Positions 57,200 through 64,000 of a stretch of 64,000 bases of DNA are shown in pieces. The notes under the pieces are model-generated. The model was not told where the DNA came from, did no database searches, and was given only the letters and a program-made list of their open reading frames with translations. This stretch comes from Sistotremastrum niveocremeum HHB9708 (Eukaryota > Basidiomycota > Agaricomycetes > Sistotremastrales > Sistotremastraceae), in NCBI GenBank assembly GCA_001630475.1, contig KV419406.1, positions 133,892 to 197,891 on the forward strand, read 5' to 3'. A program made the translations under genes and the position numbers. Every line of letters starts with the position of its first letter. Position 1 is the stretch's first letter.

Positions 57200-59610
57200 C
57201 TAATCATCAGACATCCTCGGCTTCTTCGCAGGCGGTCCGTCGCCATCCGCGGGTTTAGCTTTCGGTTTCGGTTTAGGCTTGGGTTTCGCCTGCGACGGTC
57301 CAGCCCCGTCTTCATCAACGTCCATGGCCTCCTTGGCCTTTGGCTTGGGTTTCGGCTTCGCTTTAGGCTTCGACGATCCCTCTTCGCTCGCCTCCTTCGC
57401 TTTCGGCTTAGGCTTGGGTTTAGGCTTAGCTTTCTTAGCCCCCTCGTCGTCCGATCCATCGACTTCCATAGGCGATTTCGGTCGGGGTTTGGCTTTCGGC
57501 TTCGGCTTGCTCTTTTCCTGGTCATTCTTCTCCTTCTCCTTCGACTTTTCCTTCGGGGGAGCTTTTTTCGTCTTCGCTTTGGGCGATCGGGTCGACCCTC
57601 CGCTGGCCGCCGACTTCGCATCAGAGTCTTCATCCGAATCAGAAGTAGGTGATCCCGCATCCGAGGAGGATGCCTGGAAAGATTCATCTGCAAATATATG
57701 AGCATCACTTCTCGAAACACCTAACAAACCATCTCAGTACTCACCTTCCGAACTATCCTCGTCTTCATCTCCGACCCGCGGAGCAGGTCGCTCCTCTCCA
57801 CTACTAGCAACGCTTTGCATCTCTTCGTCTTCATCATCCTCAATACCAGGACCGGCCATCACATCATCTGCCATCTCATTCTTCACCCGTAACTTCTTCG
57901 AGATTAAGAAGGCTTCCATAGACTCGTGTTCTTCCTTGTTGATCGCAGTGAACGTGTAATCCGTCCCCGATGATTTTGTAGCAATCGTGAGATCAAAAGT
58001 TCGAGACGTCCCCAACGCCGTACCCACACTGAAACGCTATAAATAAAAGGTCGAGTACCGAGAAGAGTAAGCATACCGAGAGAAGACCGCCTGTGCCACG
58101 TCCGAAAACTCGACGAGTACAGGTTGTTTTGACACGAAGATAAGATTCTTCTCCAGAAGATGCATCTCTCCAGCATTCGCTTTGAGATTGCATTTGATCC
58201 CGTGCGCATCTTCCTTACTAATTTGACGCACATCAGCATCCGATTCGCATGAGTGGCATGAACGTACGTTTGCCCAATGATTTTCTTGCCGGTCAGCCCT
58301 CGGAAGATATCCGACACGACTTGGAATGCCGCCTCGTCATATGACTTCTTCAGCTTTTCGCCATATTTATCTTGGATGTCCTCCCTGAATATTTGATCGT
58401 CAGTTACAATTATTGCACCGAGCAGTTGCGCTTACTCTTCCATGTTGATCTCTGCAGCCAACTCGAGATCTTTCTGGAATTGCATAACCAAGAAGCCATA
58501 GCGAGTTTGTCCTTGTCGGATAGGAGGACTGATGGATATCTAGGCCATGTTAAGTACGGCGCGTGACTAGACACGGAAAAGCGTACCAGGAATTGAACAT
58601 GTAGTTCATCCTTGGATAGTAAGAATAACCGCTTGATACTATCGTACATGACCTTGTAGTCGTATGTCTTTCCGCGCAACCTATGCAACCAGTTAGTAAA
58701 TGCTCAGCAAACCATTTTACTCGACTTACCGCATAAATGTGGCAAACATATCAATGTCGTATCTGCCTCTCGGCGTTGTAACCAAAATATCCTCAAAGCT
58801 GACCAAAAGTGCGCCCGCCGATGTCTGACTACTCAAACTCGCGCGCTCTTTCACAAGATTATGCAGCTGCTGCGCTGCACTCTCTTCATCGTCGTCCCCG
58901 TCTCTTTCTTTATCTGAATCGTCAGAATTGACTTCTTTGACGACCGTTCCGGGGACGTAGAAGCGCAGTTCCAAGAGTTCATCGACGAACTTGGCTTTTT
59001 TCTTCTCTTCAGGCGTTTGAGCTGTTACGGTGGCAAATTCCAGCGAGACTTCTGTTTTTCCCGCAATATTCGAGTTCGAAACAGTGGTTAACGGGACCTC
59101 GAACAATGTCTTGTTAGACACGAGGAACGTCAGATCTCTCCCTATTCCGTCAAAGAATAAGCGCGGCTTCAAACCCCACCGAGAGCAAAACGAACCTTCG
59201 AAATCTGTTGTACCCCAATTCCATCCTTTGACAGAAATCTCCTTCGTCTCCACACCAACATCATAATGCTGCTTCATAAGCCCAATAATCTTCTCATGAT
59301 CCTCTCTAGCGAACCCATCGAAAGTCATTCGTCGTCCTTCATCATCTTCATCTTTCTTCGCATTCAAGAATAAGCGAAGTTGGTAATTTCGAGCGACTCG
59401 CAGCCATTGCGAGGATTTGATGTCTCCAGCGGGAATAGTGAGTTTGTTTTCGGGGTTGGAGGTCGACATCCATCCTAGACCGGCGGGTGCGAAACGCATT
59501 TCTGAAGTGGCATTGTATATCGAAGTTCAGATTAAACGGAGGGGTAACTTACTGCCCACATCTGTTGATAGGCCGTGATAGATTCCTTCGAACTGCGTCG
59601 CCGTCGTCAT
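57200..59610 (-). CDS. POB3: FACT complex subunit POB3 (SSRP1 family)
   Basis: A histone chaperone subunit that pairs with SPT16 during transcription and replication. The start at 59610 (MTTATQFEGIYHGLSTD) joins to MRFAPAGLGWMS and the N-terminal PH-like domain. Next comes the SSRP1 block VSVKGWNWG-type KEISVKGWNWGTTDF, then NKTLFEVPLTTVSNSNIAGK, then LRFYVPGT, an acidic loop, FEDILVTTPRGRYDIDMFAT and LRGKTYDYKVMYDSIKRLFL. Later exons give the third PH-like part and an acidic stretch. No HMG box is present, as in yeast POB3. Instead the last exon (57727-57200) is a Lys/Pro-rich tail with KPKPKPKAK-type repeats interrupted by acidic linkers, ending KKPRMSDD. About ten exons. Confidence 0.93.
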
Positions 59611-60404
59611 TTTGGGAGGGAATGGACGGGGAAGAGAGGAGAGAGTGCGCGACGGTGAGCGCGTCGTCACGCCGTGACCCGCTCTCTCCCCCCTCAGCTG
59701 CTCTTGGTTTCTCAGTCCTCAGCTTGCTGGCTTACTAGTAAATTTCGAGTTGTGAATCTGCTGTGTCTAGGCAGCATATCTGAAAGCATCGGTGCTTTCA
59801 GTATTGCTTGTATGAACCTGTCTCAGAGGGCTTGCAATGTCGCTTCTTCTTCAAACCTCCCCGAACTTGAGTGTCTTTTAATCAAAGGTCCGATCTTCAA
59901 GTGTCTTCACTGTCAGGAACCATGCGCTGTGGTGAGGCGAATTGAGGGTATCCATACGCTCTCCTATCAACTCGGCATTCATACGAAAGCCCTGTATACA
60001 TGACTGGTGCCGGTACTGTCAATCGAACGCCCTGACTGAATGATAGGTTCATGACCTTTCTCTCGATGAAGTAGGAGGTTGATGGCACTAGCTCGAACTC
60101 CCGTTTTAGTCCTTGCTTTCGCCTTTCCTGCTCGCAGCTCGCAGCTGGTGCTGCAACTAGACCATGGTCCGACCGACAAACGATGTTCAGCGTTCGAAAT
60201 CCCGTTTCTCCGAATGCATTAACTCGATCCAGGAGTGATGGACTATCATGAAGCCCCAAAACTCGAAGTTCTCGCTCCAGAAACGTATGCTTTACTCTGT
60301 ATGTTCAAATTGTCTTTACATGCGATGGTTGTGCCTCGTCACCGCTCTCTTGCTCTCGGGCTCTGCAAGGTCCATTCAAGCTGAAGCATGCGGCACAGGA
60401 GCCT
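59611..60404. other. Intergenic, possible short minus-strand frame
   Basis: It holds the POB3 promoter. A minus-strand frame at 59897-60259 (120 residues, ending DSEDT) has no recognised domain or exon partner, so I do not call it a gene. Confidence 0.35.
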
Positions 60405-60735
60405 TTGTCCCAGTTTCTTGACTTTCTTCCAATGTCATTGGAATACACCGCTACATGGACCGTCCATTACTCTTCACCTATTTCCCAACTGTCTCTCGTC
60501 TTTGCCCGCCGAGAACTGGCAGTTTATTTCGATGATCTTGGGGTCGCCGATGAAATACTTGCCGACGGCGATACAAATGTGTCTTACCTAGATGATCGTA
60601 TAACTGATGTGGGCGTGAACGATCAAGTGTGTTATTGTGCTGAATTCACTCATCGCTCGCGACTCACCCCGTGATAGGGAAACGTTTATATGAAGTTCGA
60701 TGGGGACGGGAAGAATAATAAAGATATGTATGTTA
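60405..60735 (+). pseudogene. Broken member of the right-end tandem family
   Basis: The frame through 60674 reads SLEYTATWTVHYSSPISQLS then YLDDRITDVGVNDQVCYCAE, and after two in-frame stops near 60673-60678 continues in the same frame as GNVYMKFDGDGKNNKDMYVN before a GTGAGT donor-like site. This order parallels the first exon of the gene at 63276 (VTGAGMNTNPLSFFFF, then NKYINITGPRGDSYIYSTS, then GTGAGT). It is a weak but ordered match; the stops make it a likely decayed copy. Confidence 0.4.
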
Positions 60736-61872
60736 ATCGGTGAGTCATTGACAGTTTTGGCGAACGGGATGTCGTGTTCACGAAAGACTTGAATCCAGAG
60801 CTGGAGGGTATCCGAAGATCGTCAAGATTTTTTAAATCTTCGTCAATATTGTGAGGGGTACCTTCACGGATTTTTTTCCCATCCTACCCTTCAAGAAATT
60901 TCACAACGTGGCTGCAGGATGGAAGGTGCGAATTCAACTCGCCCTCATGAATCATCTTTTCGTTTTTATGCCATGTACTTGTTCCTCATTCGTTTCAGTA
61001 CTCGCCTCGATTGTATATAATTCGAACTCAGATTCCAGTCATCGATAACAGTCCAGTATAATTCAGATGGTTTCGCTTTGCTGGCATTCTCCAACACTAG
61101 TACTGACGCCCCCGAGTCAAATCTGTCATGGTCCACCCGCACGATCTCGGGTTATGCGAACGAATCATTAATCTAAGCACCAATATACTCAGGCGTCAGC
61201 GCCTCGCAAAGTTGCAGTGCTCAATCTCTCAACCTGGAGCTGCTGGTGTCCTAGATCTGCCTACAATTGCTTCTCGGTCCGGTGAGTGTTTATCAGACTC
61301 TACGAGCTTCAAGCATTGACTTTGGCCATCCGTGTAGGCATGCCGGCAGCGTTATGATGCATCGTCGAATGTACGCCCACGTCGGTGGTTTTATCGAGAC
61401 CCTGCAGGCACTTGAATCTGAAAGACGTCGATCACGCATCGCCTTGACTTATTTGTGCATCCATTCCTCAGGCAGGGCGTCAAGACAAAGCCTCAATTCG
61501 CAGATCGCAGTGCGAGCTCGACAGCGGTGCTGTATAGTTGTCGGATTTGCATTCCGTAACATCCGTTATTATTACCGTGCAAGGCTATGCACCCGTCGCC
61601 CCATGACCCTTAGCTGATTAACTCCCCTTTCCCCGTCTCTCTCTCCTGTCTCACCCAGAGCACACGACTCCAAACTGTGTGGTCATCATTCTGGTTGCAT
61701 CTTCCGAGATTTCCTCCCTAATTCAAGTATTCAGTTGGCATTCAGTTGGATTCATTGGCACTTCTCGACCACCATCGCCAGAGTTTCGTGATCGCCTCAG
61801 TCCAGATATCAAGTTTCCGTGCTCTCAATTTAGCACTCGAGTCTCATATCACTAGGATCTTCTGAAATTCTC
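60736..61872. other. Intergenic
   Basis: No supported gene. A plus-strand frame at 61128-61319 (63 residues) shows no partner or domain. Confidence 0.35.
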
Positions 61873-62508
61873 ATGCAGTTGGATTTCTCCAACCATTTTC
61901 TTGAGACTCGATTCACCGAATGGGACCTCGAGTCGCGATTGATAGCAGCAGGGCTTGACGATATATCTCACGTTGGGGGATGTATCAGTGGGATAGGCAT
62001 TAATAACCTGGTACCTCCCTTCGGAATTCACCTCCATCGCAAATTTGAATTCTCTTCTAGGGCAACACGTACATTAGTTTCGATAGGGGGACTTCGTACC
62101 TTTATCTCAACAAGTGAGCAAAGTCTGTATCAGGCGACGCCTCATTGACTGACAGCGTCGCAGAGATCGCAATGATCCAAATCGTGAGACTGCATATTAC
62201 AAGACCACAGAAGCCGACGAGTTCTACGATAATCAGTCCGGTTTCAAGAGCTGGAAGAAATCGAATGGCGAGTCGTTGACTTTCAGACGTCCTCCTCATG
62301 TGCCCCCCGAAGATGCACACGTTGAGTACATCCCCCCTCGAGGAAAGGACGGCGAGTCCGAACCCTCCCATCGCTTTCCTATTCCTGCCACTTTGGTGGT
62401 GACCCATCAATCGATGTCTTTGAGCCAGAGGACTGTACGTATTATAATATCTGTCCTATGACAAACTAATGATAACTGTGATTTATCAAGTGCGGCGTAT
62501 CGCAGTAG
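61873..62508 (+). CDS. Orphan tandem-family protein, copy 1
   Basis: Exon 1 starts at 61873 (MQLDFSNHFLETRFTEWDLE) and runs through SGIGINNLVPPFGIHLHRKF to a GTGAGC donor near 62112. Exon 2, from about 62157, reads AYYKTTEADEFYDNQSGFKS, then RRPPHVPPEDAHVEYIPPRG, and ends after an intron at about 62426-62490 with a short exon and stop at 62508. About 170 residues, no signal peptide or membrane helix. It is paralogous to 63276-63847 in both exon positions and motifs (EWDLESRLIAAGLDDI vs EAKFSALGLD; VPPEDAHVEYIPPRG vs VCPEEDHIIYVDPNG). Function unknown. Confidence 0.55.
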
Positions 62509-63275
62509 CCAACTGGCATGACCCGTATCTTTGTCTCGGGATGATTGTTTACTGAAGCGCTTGATCTGACCCCGCCACACACGATGCATTGACAGTCTCA
62601 TGCCATGGTTCTCCGTGAATCAAACAACTAACAGGATAGGCAAACATGTTGGCACCTTCTCGTTATCTGTATGTAGCAGACAGAATCCTAGGGTCTAGTG
62701 TTCTCGAACGTAAAACCTGGCAAGCTCCGCACCGAATTGCTCTTCAGCTTTATTGATCAAGCATTACTCAAAATTCGCATCAAACTAGAATTCCCACTTC
62801 ACAAGATCCTAACCAATTTTTTGATCATTCCGCGGATCAGATACTCAAAAGAAGAAGGGACCTGTCCCGTCAAAGCTTGTGTCGGATATCAAGCCCAGTT
62901 CCGGTTCATCCGAGTGACTTCACTGCATTGACAGCTCCCATAAAATTCTGGACTATTTCGGTATATCATACATGACCAGACGCGCATTGCTGTTTGTTGT
63001 ATCGAGTGGCTGCACTAGTGGAGCACCTGCTTTCAGGGTGCCTCATTTCGATTGGTAACGCCAGATCCCTCCTTCATGACATATACCTCTTATGTTTGTA
63101 TCCATACCGAGAATCTCGGTAGGCCCAACAAGACTGGGTGTCCGAGCTGTCAGCCGCAGTGGTGAAACCAAACATACGCTCGATTTCTTCTCAGGCACTG
63201 AGCGCTGCCCTAGCTTAGAATACATAAATACAGAGCTCAGTTCTGGTCAGTCCAGCACTCATCCAACTTCCTTCC
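62509..63275. other. Intergenic
   Basis: A plus-strand frame at 62698-62931 (77 residues, LLFSFIDQALLKIRIKLEFP) might be another remnant but has no clear match to its neighbours. Nothing else is seen. Confidence 0.35.
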
Positions 63276-63847
63276 ATGTCTACCGAAATTGGTTTCATCA
63301 ATGAATGGGTGGAAGCGAAATTCTCTGCCCTAGGGTTAGATCGTGCCCTTTCATTGACACGACTAGCAGACTTGGGAAACCTCGTCACAGGAGCGGGGAT
63401 GAATACAAACCCGCTGAGCTTCTTCTTCTTTAGGCTACATGTTCTTGACGAGCTACAATCATTTCAGGGTAATAAATACATTAATATAACCGGTCCTCGT
63501 GGAGATTCTTACATATACAGTACATCAACGAGTGAGTCGTTCAGCTATTCGTATTGGTGCTCACCTCGCCCATTCGCCACAGAAGCCAGAAAGTTGTCAG
63601 GAATCTTTTTATCCATATGTACAATGGCGTCAAATTTTGTGACAACCTCAAAGGTACACGCTGGTGGGGCAAACCAGGAGCCCAGAAATTTACGAGCATG
63701 GAATTCCCTAGCGTTTGTCCCGAAGAGGATCATATAATATACGTCGATCCCAACGGGTATTCTTCCCAGATCTCAATTGCTTCTTCGTTACTCCAAAACG
63801 CCCCGCTCTCGTACAGTTGGATTACCAGGGATGTTCATCGGTCTTGA
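63276..63847 (+). CDS. Orphan tandem-family protein, copy 2
   Basis: Exon 1 from 63276 (MSTEIGFINEWVEAKFSALG) runs through GNKYINITGPRGDSYIYSTS to a GTGAGT donor at about 63531. Exon 2 begins near 63590-63605 with an AG acceptor and reads RNLFIHMYNGVKFCDNLKGT, then FPSVCPEEDHIIYVDPNGY. The frame ends at 63847, unless a further intron begins near 63835. About 165 residues. It matches copy 1 (61873) in exon layout and in the P-E-D/E-x-H/x-I/V-x-Y-x-x-P core. No known domain is recognised. Confidence 0.5.
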
Positions 63848-64000
63848 TGGCATAGCTCAGTCTATACAAGGTTGCTGCACAAGTATCTGTATAACTAAAT
63901 TCTTGTCCCACACATGCGATTCTCGCAAATATGTGACAGGATCCATTAAACGAAACGGGAAACCTCTTGGATCTCCATTTCCAAGTCTACTACTATATAG

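Noticed and set aside
57185-57701. Plus-strand and second minus-strand frames opposite the POB3 tail (Arg-rich or Phe/Gly-rich)
   Set aside because: Shadows of the Lys/Pro repeat codons of POB3; the true frame continues the SSRP1-family protein.
1-64000. tRNA or rRNA genes
   Set aside because: No cloverleaf-like or A/B-box pairs and no rRNA-like segments were noticed by eye. A dedicated scan was not possible here.

Overview
The window reads as nuclear DNA of an agaricomycete (mushroom-forming basidiomycete) fungus. The genes are split by many short introns of roughly 45-65 bases with GT...AG ends. They include fungal housekeeping genes (EAF6, NCA2, MIR1, POB3, a Qa-SNARE) and several basidiomycete-type families (wax-synthase-like MBOAT, 7TM proteins, F-box-like paralogues, a signalling mucin).

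Layout. 1-3.7 kb: a repeat remnant and an MSP-like gene. 3.7-16 kb: a dense block of conserved genes: a nickel transporter, EAF6 and a wax-synthase-like gene sharing a divergent promoter, the mitochondrial phosphate carrier, NCA2, a 7TM protein and a PEP12-like syntaxin. 16-24 kb: an F-box-like gene, then two paralogous microsomal-type epoxide hydrolases on either side of a C4-zinc hypothetical gene. 24-29.4 kb: an accessory zone of broken pieces of an MSB2-like mucin gene, tandem promoter-like repeat modules and a long inverted repeat with arms of about 400 bp. 29.4-33.6 kb: decayed sequence with no gene I can name. 33.6-35.8 kb: two divergent F-box-like paralogues. 37.1-39.3 kb: a broken 7TM-type gene and a second copy of the inverted repeat, whose centre is a 705-base assembly gap. 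40.5-41.8 kb: a hypothetical gene.

42.5-50.1 kb is one DNA transposon of the Mutator (MULE) superfamily. It has a 10-11 bp target duplication, mirrored subterminal arrays of a TTTCGCCCCA-like motif, and a transposase gene that carries the first two catalytic aspartates and the CxxH motif but stops before the last catalytic glutamate. The same sequence without the insertion lies at 26.0-26.4 kb, so the window holds both filled and empty versions of the site.

51-56.4 kb holds the intact mucin gene (signal peptide, Ser/Thr-rich repeats, membrane-proximal domain, one membrane helix, cytoplasmic tail). 57-59.6 kb holds POB3 of the FACT complex. 60.4-63.85 kb holds a tandem family of three small genes of unknown function, one of them broken.

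The strongest candidates for something new are the two inverted-repeat loci and their promoter-like modules joined to mucin fragments, the MULE with its long mirrored arrays, and the tandem orphan family at the right end. All functional names rest on motifs read by eye; no database search was run.
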